Below, piece after piece: positions 23,782 through 32,615 of a stretch of 64,000 nucleotides of DNA. The stretch spans positions 372,001-436,000 of the forward strand of contig CAWHOY010000006.1 in NCBI GenBank assembly GCA_963831155.1, read 5' to 3'. A program made the position numbers and the translations under genes. The notes beneath the pieces are model-generated. The model was not told the origin of the DNA and did not search any database. It saw only the letters and a program-made list of their open reading frames with translations. Position 1 is the stretch's first letter; every line of letters starts with the position of its first letter. The DNA comes from CAVRXQ01 sp963831155 (lineage in GTDB: Bacteria > Actinomycetota > Acidimicrobiia > Acidimicrobiales > Bog-793).

Positions 23782-24650
23782 CAGTCGATGAGCCGAACGA
23801 CGGGACGAGGCGGCGGCAGCTGGTCGTACGCCTTGAAGCGGCGAACCCGGTTGCCCTTCAGCATCACGTCGATCTGCGGTCCCGATCCCATCACCTCCCG
23901 CTCGCGGACCTCGAGATGGGCGGCGTGGAGACGATCGGAACCGAGGTGCGCGTGGACGCGCTCGCGGGCGACATGGCGAGCGGCATCGTGCGCACGAGAC
24001 ACCTGGTCGATCTCGCCGCCGACGGGCGCACCCCACCCGACCGCGCCACGCCCCGCCAGGAGATACTCCGTGATGCAGGACGAGAACACCTGGATCGAGA
24101 TGAACTCCGCCACGACAGAGACTGGCGCGTAGCCCGCTTCGAGCAGCTTGTTCAGCTTCTGACCGGCAAGGAATGTCGTGAAGAGCGCCTTCGAATCGGG
24201 CGCTCCCGCCACTCTGACCGCGGTTCCCTCGATGGTGAAGCGATACGTCGCCGTGTCCGGATCGTGCACGACGTGATCGACGATCGCGATCACCCCATGC
24301 GCTGAAAGCCGCGCCGCCTCATCGATGAGACGTTGGTAGGACGAGGAGAATCCGAGCCGCCACGCGTCCTCGACCCAGTCCTGTTCGTAATTGAGGCCAT
24401 ACATCCGATGGCCGGCGCCGACGAATCCGTGGGGACATCCGAATTGCTCGCTGTAACCCCGCGTCGCGGTGGATCCGCTCGGGGAGTAACCAAGACCGAG
24501 CGGCGTCGTCATCGACGAGCCCCAACCCCACGAGATGACCGAACAGCCTTGAACGAATCCGAGCGGTACATAGCCCGCCTCGACGCACGCGGCAAAATCG
24601 TTCGTCGACAACGACGAGGACCAGGCGCGTCCCTCGTTCGTCGCCGTCAA
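23781..24650 (-). CDS. Double YbjQ-like domain protein, second and most diverged of cluster
   Basis: About 289 residues. Repeat 1 is WSSSLSTNDFAACVEAGYVPLGFVQGCSV with a 60-residue Gly/Ser/Tyr-rich insertion, then YQRLIDEAARLSAHGVIAIVDHVV and FTIEGTAVRV; repeat 2 is FTTFLAGQKLNKLLEAGYAPVSVV ending IDVMLKGNRVRRF. The repeats align with those of the two neighbours but have lost most acidic and Met residues of the central helix. Start uncertain: TTG 24650 sits just before the domain and just after the previous stop; ATG 24722 would overlap that gene and add basic shadow sequence. Function unknown. Confidence 0.65.
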   Translation of the reverse strand: MTATNEGRAWSSSLSTNDFAACVEAGYVPLGFVQGCSVISWGWGSSMTTPLGLGYSPSGSTATRGYSEQFGCPHGFVGAGHRMYGLNYEQDWVEDAWRLGFSSSYQRLIDEAARLSAHGVIAIVDHVVHDPDTATYRFTIEGTAVRVAGAPDSKALFTTFLAGQKLNKLLEAGYAPVSVVAEFISIQVFSSCITEYLLAGRGAVGWGAPVGGEIDQVSRAHDAARHVARERVHAHLGSDRLHAAHLEVREREVMGSGPQIDVMLKGNRVRRFKAYDQLPPPRPVVRLID

Positions 24651-24657
24651 GGTGAGC

Positions 24658-25464
24658 TCAGTGATCGAGCGAGATGATCGACTGGGGCGAGGGGAGCGCC
24701 GACGCGCCCTCAGCAACGCCAACCGCGGTGCCGAGCGCGAGGAACTCGATCGTGTGGCTGCCCCACATGTGGGATTTCTCGACGAGTTTCACCTCGACGA
24801 TGCCGGTCGCGTTCAATCGCGTCGCCTCGTCCTGCATCCGCGTCATCGCGAGCTCACGAGCGTCGTACAGCGCTTGGGTGTAGTTCGGAAGTTCGGTATT
24901 CCGACCGAGCTGACCTAGCGAGCTCTTGATACCGCGATGCGCGATGTGGTACACGCACGTCCCCATCACGAGTCCGAGCGGTACATGACCGACTCGACGC
25001 AACGTCCAGAATGCCTGTCCAGAAAGATCAGAGGTAAATGGCTTTCCCTCAACGTTGCGGTAGTTCGTGCCATCCTCCGCCTTGATCGCGGTGCCCATGG
25101 CGATGAACTCGGCCGTGTCCGAGCCGAACTCGTAGTAGTTAACGTCGAGCCGGACACCGACGACGCCGTCTGCACCGAGCACCGTCGCTTCTTCTTCCAT
25201 GCGAGTCATCGCAAGCTCGCGCGCCTCGTACATCGCGGAGGTGAGTTTCGTCAGTTCCTGGCTCTGCCTCCACTTCCGCGTTTGCAGACCCAAGTGATAG
25301 ATCGACGACCCCATCACGAAACCAAGCGGATGGAAACCGGCGTCTTTGACGAGCAAGAACTCATTCACCGACAAATCGGAGGTGAACAGTCCGGCTTCGA
25401 GCTCTCTCAGTCGCTTGCCGGCGTCGGAAGGAAGATCAGCGGGAACCTCGGCGTCAGTCGTCAC
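24658..25464 (-). CDS. Double YbjQ-like domain protein, best conserved of cluster
   Basis: 268 residues made of two clear tandem copies. Copy 1: FTSDLSVNEFLLVKDAGFHPLGFVMGSSIYHLG, YEARELAMTRMEEEATVLGADGVVGVRLD, FIAMGTAIKAE. Copy 2: FTSDLSGQAFWTLRRVGHVPLGLVMGTCVYHIA, YDARELAMTRMQDEATRLNATGIVEVKL, FLALGTAVGV. Each copy follows the YbjQ pattern (G.vsG..., Y..L...RE.A..RM..EA..lGA.avvgvr, GTAv). The start GTG overlaps the upstream stop by four bases (GTGA). Nearly identical AR-ELAMTRM helices show a duplication within the gene. No transmembrane part. Confidence 0.8.
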   Translation of the reverse strand: MTTDAEVPADLPSDAGKRLRELEAGLFTSDLSVNEFLLVKDAGFHPLGFVMGSSIYHLGLQTRKWRQSQELTKLTSAMYEARELAMTRMEEEATVLGADGVVGVRLDVNYYEFGSDTAEFIAMGTAIKAEDGTNYRNVEGKPFTSDLSGQAFWTLRRVGHVPLGLVMGTCVYHIAHRGIKSSLGQLGRNTELPNYTQALYDARELAMTRMQDEATRLNATGIVEVKLVEKSHMWGSHTIEFLALGTAVGVAEGASALPSPQSIISLDH

Positions 25465-25853
25465 TGTTGTCCGATCATGATCGATTCGAGAGCCTGGCGG
25501 GCGCTCGCGCTGTGCGTCGCTTCTGCCTGGAGTTCCTCCAGAAGTCGACGCGTCCAGCTCGCGCCGTCCACGCGCTCGGTACGGATCCGGATACCTCCCG
25601 ACATCTGACCGATCACGAACTCAGCAGACGCACCGGAGAGCCGGGCCTCGAGATCGCAGCCGCGCAAGCGGACCCCGACTTTTTCGATGACATTTGAGCG
25701 TTTCAGCAGTCCCCCGGCCCGAATGACCTGCAACCGATCGCCGAGTACGCCGGCGAGCTTTTCGGTGAGCAGTCGCAGCATCAACTGCACGTCAGAACCG
25801 TCGGCATTGAGCGAGGAGATCGCAAGGTCGAGGTCGAACGCGTCATCATCCAT
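25461..25853 (-). CDS. Unknown small protein opening the YbjQ-like operon
   Basis: 130 residues from ATG 25853, not recognised. It begins MDDDAFDLDLAISSLNADG and has a beta-rich centre (LAGVLGDRLQVIRAGG, VGVRLRGCDLEARLSG, SGGIRIRTERVDGASW) followed by a C-terminal helix with regular Leu/Glu/Ala spacing that could oligomerise. It is the first gene of the operon and overlaps the next by four bases. A soluble partner or membrane-peripheral adaptor of the YbjQ-like proteins is a guess. It faces the secreted hydrolase-like gene across a 172-bp divergent intergenic region. Confidence 0.6.
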   Translation of the reverse strand: MDDDAFDLDLAISSLNADGSDVQLMLRLLTEKLAGVLGDRLQVIRAGGLLKRSNVIEKVGVRLRGCDLEARLSGASAEFVIGQMSGGIRIRTERVDGASWTRRLLEELQAEATHSASARQALESIMIGQQ

Positions 25854-26025
25854 CGGAACGGATCGTAGACCCACCTGCGAAATCGCCATCCCGAGGCTGG
25901 TCCGGTCAACTCCGAAAACAGCGCGCGTTTCGACTCTCGCGTTCAAGCGGACGCAACCCTTGAGAACGAAATGGACCCCCACCGTGGCCGGACAGTCGCG
26001 CGCCGGCGGTGCAAGATATTGGGCA

Positions 26026-27069
26026 GTGGTGGCACGACGAGTTGAAGTGGTTCTCGTCCTCGGAACCGTCGTCCTGAGCGCATCGACCGCAAGCCTCAGC
26101 GCTAGAGCCGCACCTCACTGGACCGCGACTGCGACGCGGGCGCCAACGGGCTCTCGTCCTCTCTATCCGCTCCCTGCCCCGCCCGTTGAACCGCCTCCGT
26201 GCATTCCGTTGCCCCCGCCGACGAGTCCGCCACTTGCGCTACCTCCTCCAGCCGTATCCGATTCCGCGATCCCGAATGTGGGGACTCCCGGGCCGCGCCA
26301 CGTCTCACTTGAGGCGTTGAGAGGCAAAGGCATCTGGATCACCGAGTTTCCTGGCGGTCAACTCAACGTGTCCCATGTTGTGACTATCGCCCGGAGAGCC
26401 GGGATTGATGCTCTGTACGTGCGCACCGGGAGCTCCTTTGACGGCTTCTATGGCGGTCCGATGCTGGCAAAGCTCGTGCCCTTGGCGCACCGCTACGGGA
26501 TCGCCGTCATCGCCTGGGACTTCCCGACGCTCTCAAACCCTGCGGCCGACGCCGTCCGGGCGGCGGACGCGTTCCGCTATGGGGTGGACGGCTTCAGCCC
26601 GGACATCGAAGAAGAGCCCGAGGGCACCTACATCGCGGCCCGCCGTGTCGCTTATTACCTCTCCCTTGTACGAATCGACGCCGGGTCGAAGCCGGTCATC
26701 GCAACCGTGCCAAGACCGACGAGCCTCAGCCTCGCCTCCTACCCATACGCGGCGGAGGCACCTTTCATCGATGCCTTTGCGCCGATGGTCTACTGGTCTT
26801 GCACCGAGCCCGGAGAAGCGGTCGCGACCGCCATTGCGGCACTCCGACCCTTACGGCCCGTGGTGCCGATCGGCCAGGACTACAACATGGCAAGCGAGGG
26901 TGGCCCCGCCGGGCTTCCCTCCGGACTCGAAGTCTGGCGTTTTGTCGACGTCGCCCGGAGAGATGGCGCACTCGGGGTGAGTCTCTACGACCTTGAGTCC
27001 GGCGGATCGATTCAGCTCGACGCGCTCGCGGCCTACCCCTGGCAGCAGATCGCCGTGAATCGGAGGTGA
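26026..27069 (+). CDS. Secreted glycoside-hydrolase-like (TIM-barrel) protein
   Basis: 347 residues. A signal peptide (VEVVLVLGTVVLSASTASLSARA) is followed by a Pro-rich linker of about 45 residues and a barrel domain from GKGIWITEFPGGQLNVSHVV to the end. Pieces such as AGIDALYVRTGSS, AHRYGIAVIAWDF, GVDGFSPDIEEEPEG and FAPMVYWSC resemble GHL-type putative glycosyl hydrolase barrels; the acidic SPDIEEEPE cluster at the end of a strand is where catalytic residues would lie. Substrate unknown, possibly a cell-wall or exopolymer glycan. Start may be GTG 26026 or 26029. The downstream 258 bp hold only a tRNA-like fragment. Confidence 0.65.
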   Translation: MVARRVEVVLVLGTVVLSASTASLSARAAPHWTATATRAPTGSRPLYPLPAPPVEPPPCIPLPPPTSPPLALPPPAVSDSAIPNVGTPGPRHVSLEALRGKGIWITEFPGGQLNVSHVVTIARRAGIDALYVRTGSSFDGFYGGPMLAKLVPLAHRYGIAVIAWDFPTLSNPAADAVRAADAFRYGVDGFSPDIEEEPEGTYIAARRVAYYLSLVRIDAGSKPVIATVPRPTSLSLASYPYAAEAPFIDAFAPMVYWSCTEPGEAVATAIAALRPLRPVVPIGQDYNMASEGGPAGLPSGLEVWRFVDVARRDGALGVSLYDLESGGSIQLDALAAYPWQQIAVNRR

Positions 27070-27080
27070 GAATCCTTGAG

Positions 27081-27140
27081 GGGTGCTGCTATCTGGATTT
27101 GAACCAGCCGCCTCCCGGCATTATCAGTGCTCTACCTCGC
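27081..27140 (-). pseudogene. Degenerate tRNA-Ile 3' fragment
   Basis: On the minus strand this reads GGTAGAGC, CTGATAATGC, then a perfect TpsiC arm CTGG-TTCAAAT-CCAG and an acceptor-like ATAGCAGCACC. It aligns with the intact tRNA-Ile at 35133-35205 over the anticodon loop, variable region and T arm with about eight differences. The 5' acceptor and D arm are missing, so it is not a functional tRNA. It marks the left edge of the accessory region. The rest of 27070-27328 shows nothing recognisable. Confidence 0.6.
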
Positions 27141-27328
27141 TCACTTGCCACGAGAACGAACGGCATTGGGCTCCGCCGTAAGGGCTGCGCGGTTCGTTCC
27201 GCTTCGTTGGTGGTCCGAGACGGACGCCCGCGGCGTCTTGTGGTGTGAAAAGGGTGCGCGGATAGCGACCGAAGCCGCTTATCGGTTCACAAGCGCGGAT
27301 CACCGTTCTGTGCCGCCGTCCGAGGACG

Positions 27329-27706
27329 TCAGATCCGTGCGCCGTCCGGACCCCGTGGTGGGATCTCGGAAGCAAGGCGGACAGTTACGAGCTTCTTGAC
27401 CAACTCGTCCGGCAGTGGCTCGTCGATCGGAAAGTGGAGCGAACCCTTGGTCATGGAGTAACCGACCAAGTCGTCGTGGAGCTGGCTCAGGACCGAGCCG
27501 CTGTGGGGGAGATAGCTGAGGTGATGCTTGAAAGCAGCGAAGCCGGCGACGACATTGCCGTTCATCCGGAAGGCGGGCATGCCGTAGGAGATGCCCTCTT
27601 CAGCCTCGGGTATCACCTTGAGGATCGACTCGCGCAGCTTCTGCAACGTGCTGCGTTTCGGCCCTTCGATCCCTCTCAGGTATTTGTCAATTTCCCCGGT
27701 CGACAC
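27329..27706 (-). CDS. DUF1801 (YdhG-like) protein
   Basis: 125 residues. The pattern LQKLRESILKVIPEAEEGISYGMPAFRMNGNVVAGFAAFKHHLSYLPHSG and GSLHFPIDEPLPDELVKKLV is the DUF1801/YdhG signature, an SHS2-like fold without known function, common on actinobacterial islands. GTG start. Complete; no operon partner is evident. Confidence 0.88.
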   Translation of the reverse strand: MSTGEIDKYLRGIEGPKRSTLQKLRESILKVIPEAEEGISYGMPAFRMNGNVVAGFAAFKHHLSYLPHSGSVLSQLHDDLVGYSMTKGSLHFPIDEPLPDELVKKLVTVRLASEIPPRGPDGARI

Positions 27707-27819
27707 CTAGGAAGCGTCCCCGATGACGTCCCGCCGAGTGGTGGAGAAGTGACCTTCGGCTTGGCGTGATCGTAGGCCTCTTGTCGCCGGTTGAAAATTG
27801 CGCGATCAGCGACGCGTGA

Positions 27820-28155
27820 TCATCCCCAGAAGATGCACGTCGGGTCGTCCTCGATCTCGTGCAGGAGCTCGTCGACCCTTCCCGGATCGATCATGTCGTA
27901 GAGGTGCCAGCGGCTGTTGCGATCGGCCCAGTAAAGGGTCCACAGCTTCGTCGTCTCTTGGTAGCGGAGCTGCGCGATCGGTTGGCGCGACCATCCGGGA
28001 AGGTTCGGGTGCCACGGTGGTCGGCAGTCGAAGATCGTCACCGACTTGCCGCGCACTCCGAACTCGACGCGCAACTCGTTTTGCAGTCGCTTTGGGACGC
28101 GGCTCTCGCAGTACTTGCGGATCTTTTCGAGATCGAGGTCCGGAACGACGCCCAC
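27820..28155 (-). CDS. DUF3024 protein
   Basis: 111 residues. Residues such as RLQNELRVEFGVRGKSVTIFDCRPPW, IAQLRYQETTKLWTLYWADRNSRWHLY and LHEIEDDPTCIFWG match the DUF3024 family of small proteins without known function. The coding region seems complete. It begins 17 bp after the transposase gene's stop on the same strand, so its original promoter has probably been displaced and it may depend on transcription from the insertion sequence. Confidence 0.85.
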   Translation of the reverse strand: MGVVPDLDLEKIRKYCESRVPKRLQNELRVEFGVRGKSVTIFDCRPPWHPNLPGWSRQPIAQLRYQETTKLWTLYWADRNSRWHLYDMIDPGRVDELLHEIEDDPTCIFWG

Positions 28156-28172
28156 CGCGCCAAGCTAAGTCC

Positions 28173-29408
28173 TCAGCTCGCGAGACGTTTCCTTTCGCGT
28201 GTCGGTGCCGCAGGGGCGTGATCTTCCAAGCAAAGCAGCGCCATCGAGGTCTCCGAGAGGTAGCGACGGTCGGAGACCGCCCATTCGTCGTGGGTCTCGA
28301 CGATGACGGCGGTGACGAGACGGTCGATTGCGGCATCGTTCGGGAAGACCCCGACGACGTCGCAACGGCGCTTCACCTCGCGATGGAGCCGCTCCAACGG
28401 GTTCGTCGACCAGAGCTTTCGCCAGTGCTCGACGGGGAAGGCGCTGAACGCCAAGAGGTCCTCCCTCGATGAGGCGAGCATCGAAGAGACGCCCGAGAAC
28501 TGTCCCTCGAGCGTTGTTGTGATCCGTTCGAACTGCTCGTAGACCGAGTTCTTATCGGGCTGGGCGAAGATCGTTCGGATCGCAGCGGCGACCATCTCCT
28601 GGCTCTGACGGGGCACACGGGCCAACACGTTGCGCATGAAATGGACCCGACAGCGCTGCCACGCCGCCCCGATCAACACGGATCGAACCGCATTTCTCAA
28701 CCCCAAGTGGTGGTCCGAGATGACGAGGCGCACACCATGTAGCCCGCGGGACCGGAGCGATCGCAGGAACTCCCCCCAGAAGGCCTCATCTTCAGAGTCG
28801 CCGACGGCACACCCGAGGACCTCGCGCATGCCGTCCATCGACACCCCGGTCGCAACGACGACGGCGCGCGACACAACCTGGTTCTTCACGCGACCTTTGA
28901 GATACGTGGCGTCCAAAAAGACGTAGGGGAACTCGGCCGAGGAAAGCGGTCTCTGCTTGAAGGCAGCCATCTCGGCGTCTAAAGCGGCCCATATCCGGCT
29001 CACCTCAGAGCGTGAGACCCCAGAGGAGATCCCGAGGGCTGCGACCAAGTCGTCGACTTTTCGCGTCGAGACCCCATGCACGTAGGCCTCCATGACGACG
29101 GCGTAAAGCGCCCGGTCGATTCTCCTTCTCCGCTCGAGGATCGAAGGAAAGAAGCTCCCTTGGCGGAGCTTTGGGATCTTCAAGTCGACGTCACCGGCTT
29201 TTGTCGACAAAAGCCGCTCGCGGTGGCCGTTGCGCCAGTTCGCTCGCGAGAGGTTGCGTTCGTAGCGTTCGGCGCCGATCACCTCCGTCGCTTCGGCGTC
29301 GATCAGTGCTTGGAGGACGAGTTCGACGCCTTGGCGGATCACGTCGATGTCTCCGCCGGCGCGGATCGCGTCGAGGAGCTCTGACACGTCAGACTGCGAG
29401 AGGGTCAC
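28173..29408 (-). mobile_element. IS256-family transposase
   Basis: Intact 411-residue DDE transposase of the IS256 (mutator) family. Seen are the N-terminal AERYERNLSRANWRNGHRERLLST segment, the first catalytic Asp in FLDATYLKGR, the second in VISDHHLGLRNAV, the family C-x2-H-type WQRCRVHFMRNVLARVPR, and the catalytic Glu in NPLERLHREVKRR. The right end probably lies near 29500, where TACACCACTT resembles IS256 termini; no matching left inverted repeat was found between the stop and the DUF3024 gene, so the element may be truncated on that side. Confidence 0.92.
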
Positions 29409-29504
29409 CGGGTTCTCCTTCGGTCGGATTCGTCGTTCAACCGAAGATTTCCCGGTGGCCCACCTCAGTGGTGGACCGCGGCTTCTACACCACTTCAGGT
29501 GACG

Positions 29505-29827
29505 TCAACAGCGTCCCCTCTCCCGGCGTGAAGTCATTTGCGCCATGGCGCCCGACCGATTGCTACCCGCCGTTCGCTGGCGGTGTTTGCACCCCGGCCA
29601 GCAACAGGGCCGACGCTGACCTTCCTCCAGTTCCTCTTGAGTCCGGCGGATACGGCGTTCCCGGGCATCTCCTTGTTGGCATCTTCGACCCAGCAGATGA
29701 ACTCGTTGCGGGAAAGAGGCGTGATGTCCTTCCAAGCATCGAGCGTTGTCGGGTTGGCGACCAGCACCTTGCGCAGGTCTGCAGGAAGGTGGTGCACCAC
29801 TCCACCGGGCACACGCTGGCTGCTCAC
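29505..29827 (-). pseudogene. OmdA/YdeI-like protein gene, frameshifted
   Basis: The frame from 29827 encodes LPADLRKVLVANPTTLDAWKDITPLSRNEFICWVEDA, the OmdA-domain core (bacteriocin-protection, YdeI/OmpD-associated). From about 29690 on, the expected family ending ARERRIRRTQEELEEGQRRPCCWPGCKH continues in another frame. A one-base shift near 29685-29690 thus splits the gene. Lies just beyond the IS256 right end. It has probably decayed rather than being two genes. Confidence 0.75.
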
Positions 29828-30474
29828 CGGGCCAGGTAGCGCTCAAGGGGCGAGCCTGTTCAACGATCTGGATAGGCCCGATCATCGGGGAAAACCCGAA
29901 AACAATTTGGCCGCGAGTGACGAGCGAGCGATCTAATTGCACCAGTTGACGAGATTCCCGGACCACGGTATGCAAGCAGGGTGAATCGTCGCGCCAACTG
30001 GTCGCCGGGTCAGAAATGGAGACCGCTGCACCCACTTTGGTTGCTGATTCTCGTCACTGGTCTGGTGACCAGCGCCGTTATCGACGCCGACGGGGATCCA
30101 ACGACTGTTAACTCCCCGTCGGTGGTGCTCACCGCTAAGGAGGCAACTGTCTCTGAAAAAGTCGCCGCGGAAAGCACGGTGACCGAAGCCGATGTCCTCG
30201 ACGCGGGCGAGCGGACGATACGCCCCCTCCGGCAATTTGCCGCATGGTTAGGACGAACCCGGCAACTCTGGCACCTCCAAGTTGCACCCGCTCGGGGGCC
30301 CTGAGCTCCTCCTCTTCCCGTGAATGCAGCACAGCGACTTCGCTGAGCTGTCGACTACCCGAGTGTCACTCTCGCAATGACGCGCGTCGTTGCGTTGAGG
30401 CCTTTCACGACCATTACTCCGTGCTGGCCCGACTACGGCGGCCCGGATGAACAGGGAGACGAGATGTTTCAGGA
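29828..30474. other. Intergenic stretch without a supportable gene
   Basis: 647 bp between the OmdA-like pseudogene and a methyltransferase gene. Overlapping open frames exist on both strands (for instance around 29933-30304), but none has family similarity, a good ribosome-binding site or consistent coding character. Likely decayed island DNA plus the promoter of the downstream gene. Confidence 0.5.
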
Positions 30475-30501
30475 ATGCAGCGAAAGAGGAGGGTTGGTGA
30501 G

Positions 30502-31557
30502 TTGACGATTAATGAAGACAAGTTGATGGGCTACGTGCACCAGGCAGTGGGCGACTTCGGGTCGGTCTTGTCGAGTGCGCTGATCAATGTCGGTGACAAG
30601 CTCGGTCTGTTCAAGGCGATGGTCGGCGCTGGCGCGATGACACCGGGCGAACTCGCCGAGAAGACGGGCACGACCGAGCGCTATGTGCGCGAATGGGCAA
30701 GCGGCCTCGCTGCGGCAGGATATGTCGATTACGCCGGCGCCGGCCGATACCAACTCAACGAAGAGCAGGCAATCGTGTTGGCGGATGAAACGAGCCCCGC
30801 CTATGTGATCGGCGGATTCCAGGGAATGTTGGCCGCTACTCGCATCGTGCCCAAGGCCGTCGAAGCCTTTCGCACCGGCGACGGGATCGGCTGGCACGAG
30901 CATGATCCCGACTTGTTTCAGGGGACCGAGCGGTTCTTCCGCCCCGGCTACGCCGCCAACCTGGTCCAGTCCTGGATTCCCGCGCTCGACGGCGCCGAGG
31001 CAAAGCTCCGTTCCGGAGCCAAGGTGGCTGATGTCGGGTGCGGGTATGGCGCTTCGACGATCATCATGGCCGCCGCCTACCCGAACTCGCAGTTTTGGGG
31101 GTTCGATTACCACGAGCCATCGATTCGTCACGGCAATGAGATGGCCGCTGCAGAGGGGGTATCGGGTCGAGTCACCTTTGAAGTGGCCACTGCCAAGGAG
31201 TATCCGGGCACCGACTTCGACATGGTGTGCCATTTCGACTGCCTTCACGACATGGGCGATCCCGTCGGTGCGGCCAATTACGCCCGCCATTCATTGAAGG
31301 CCGATGGACACTGGCTGCTCGTCGAGCCGTTCGCAAACGATGACGTGGCTGACAACCTCAACCCCATCGGCCGCGTCTTCTACTCGGCGTCTACGCTGAT
31401 CTGTACCCCCGCGTCGCTGTCCCAAGAAGTCGGCGCCGGGCTCGGTGCGCAAGCGGGAGAGAGCAGGTTGAGCGAGGTGGCGAAAGCCGCTGGATTCTCC
31501 TCGTTCCGTCGCGCCACGGAGACGCCGTTCAATCTTGTGTTCGAGGGGCGTCCCTAG
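30502..31557 (+). CDS. SAM-dependent methyltransferase with N-terminal winged helix
   Basis: About 351 residues. An N-terminal winged-helix dimerisation domain (MTPGELAEKTGTTERYVREWASGLAAAGYVDY) precedes a Rossmann methyltransferase domain with motif I ADVGCGYGASTIIMA, acidic GFDYHEPS and FDMVCHFDCLHDMGDP. This architecture is common in actinobacterial small-molecule methyltransferases (Rv2258c-like). Substrate unknown. TTG 30502 is favoured because GAGGAGG lies nine bases upstream; ATG 30475 would place that site inside the gene. No partner operon; lies in the accessory region. Confidence 0.85.
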   Translation: MTINEDKLMGYVHQAVGDFGSVLSSALINVGDKLGLFKAMVGAGAMTPGELAEKTGTTERYVREWASGLAAAGYVDYAGAGRYQLNEEQAIVLADETSPAYVIGGFQGMLAATRIVPKAVEAFRTGDGIGWHEHDPDLFQGTERFFRPGYAANLVQSWIPALDGAEAKLRSGAKVADVGCGYGASTIIMAAAYPNSQFWGFDYHEPSIRHGNEMAAAEGVSGRVTFEVATAKEYPGTDFDMVCHFDCLHDMGDPVGAANYARHSLKADGHWLLVEPFANDDVADNLNPIGRVFYSASTLICTPASLSQEVGAGLGAQAGESRLSEVAKAAGFSSFRRATETPFNLVFEGRP

Positions 31558-31681
31558 GTCAGCCCGACGAGACCTGATACGCAGCCGCGCCGACACCTCG
31601 GCGTCTGGATTTTCGCGCCGGGATAGGTGAGCGAGCTGGCGTGCCACTTCCGGATAGAAGTCATCCAAGAATGGAGGCGAA

Positions 31682-31978
31682 ATGAAGTTCGTCCAACTCA
31701 TCGAATTCAAGACGGATCACATCGATGCGGTCAACCACGCTCTCGATGAGTGGCTAACTAAAACAAAGGGTGTCCGAACTGCGACTCACGCGATGGCGAC
31801 CCGAGACCGCGAGAGCGCTCGCACTTATGTCCACATCGTCGAGTTCCCGTCATATGAGGCTGCCATGGAGAATTCGAGTCGACCCGAGACAGCTGAGTTC
31901 GCGTCAGAATTCTCGAAACTTTGCGACGGTCCTCCGACGTTCCGCAACCTCGACGTTGTCCGAGAAGAACTCATGTGA
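31682..31978 (+). CDS. Small dimeric alpha/beta-barrel-like protein
   Basis: 98 residues with ATG preceded by GGAGG six bases upstream. MKFVQLIEFKTDHIDAVNHALDEWL, YVHIVEFPSYEAAMENSSRPETAEFASEF follow the ferredoxin-like fold of antibiotic-biosynthesis monooxygenase/EthD-type proteins. No catalytic residues can be assigned. It follows the methyltransferase by 125 bp. Confidence 0.7.
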   Translation: MKFVQLIEFKTDHIDAVNHALDEWLTKTKGVRTATHAMATRDRESARTYVHIVEFPSYEAAMENSSRPETAEFASEFSKLCDGPPTFRNLDVVREELM

Positions 31979-32053
31979 CGCCCAAGGTCTGGTGCGACCC
32001 CTGACCCACAGCAGGCGCCACGCCCTTCTCGTTACGCCCGATACTCCGTAGCA

Positions 32054-32077
32054 GCCGATGGGCTACCTCCCATCGGC
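32054..32077. terminator. Strong hairpin, possible terminator
   Basis: Perfect 9-bp inverted repeat GCCGATGGG / CCCATCGGC with a 6-base loop, 75 bp after the small gene at 31682-31978. No T-run follows, so Rho-independent termination is not certain. The rest of 31979-32615 holds only this hairpin and the tRNA-Ile fragment at 32396-32440. Confidence 0.4.
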
Positions 32078-32395
32078 CCTTCCTGGCGCGGACGCAGCCG
32101 CTTGGTGCAGATCGCCCCGTAACCAGCAGTGGCGCATCGGGCTACAGAATTCAATTTCCGGTCAGACGCAGCAGCGACCCGCGGGAGTGCGAAGGGGCCC
32201 ATGCCTCCATACGGCACAAATGCGCGCCTCTGTCACTTAGTGGATGGGTGTTGGACGACAGCGAGTTTGCGGACCTTCGCAACCGGCCAACCTGAGTCGC
32301 TAATCCGTCTAATCGCGCACGTAGCGCGCACGCTCTCAGAACTCTCGTCAGCTTGGAAGTGTGACCACACGTACTACCAGGGCGAATCAGGGTAA

Positions 32396-32440
32396 GGCTA
32401 ACTGGACTTGAACCAGTGACCTCAGCGTTATCAGTGCTGC
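32396..32440 (-). repeat. tRNA-Ile 3'-half duplicate, attachment-site-like
   Basis: 45 bp matching the 3' part of the intact tRNA-Ile (from the anticodon stem through the T arm to the acceptor strand) with one mismatch. Both flanks diverge abruptly: upstream of GGCTAACTGG the acceptor bases differ, and downstream of CAGTGCTGC the D-arm side is replaced. This is the form left by integration of an element at the 3' end of a tRNA gene. No integrase gene is visible nearby. Confidence 0.75.
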
Positions 32441-32615
32441 TTGTCGACACGTGCTCGCACCACTCCGCACGTGCACGCACGTCAGCCCACCACGCGCACT
32501 CCGTCGCATCGCCCTGACCCGCTGATGAAGTGACCGGAGCGCACTCTCGATCGGGCGCGCTGCCAGCAGGCGTCGTTCTTTGGGCCCACTCGCATTCGCA
32601 GAACCTTGGCGAGGT

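Noticed and set aside
24651..24722. ATG 24722 as start of the second YbjQ-like gene
   Set aside because: It would overlap the upstream gene by 65 bp and add a basic stretch unlike the paralogs.
29933..30304. Opposing open frames of about 100 codons in the island
   Set aside because: No ribosome-binding site, no recognisable family and mutual overlap; treated as non-coding.
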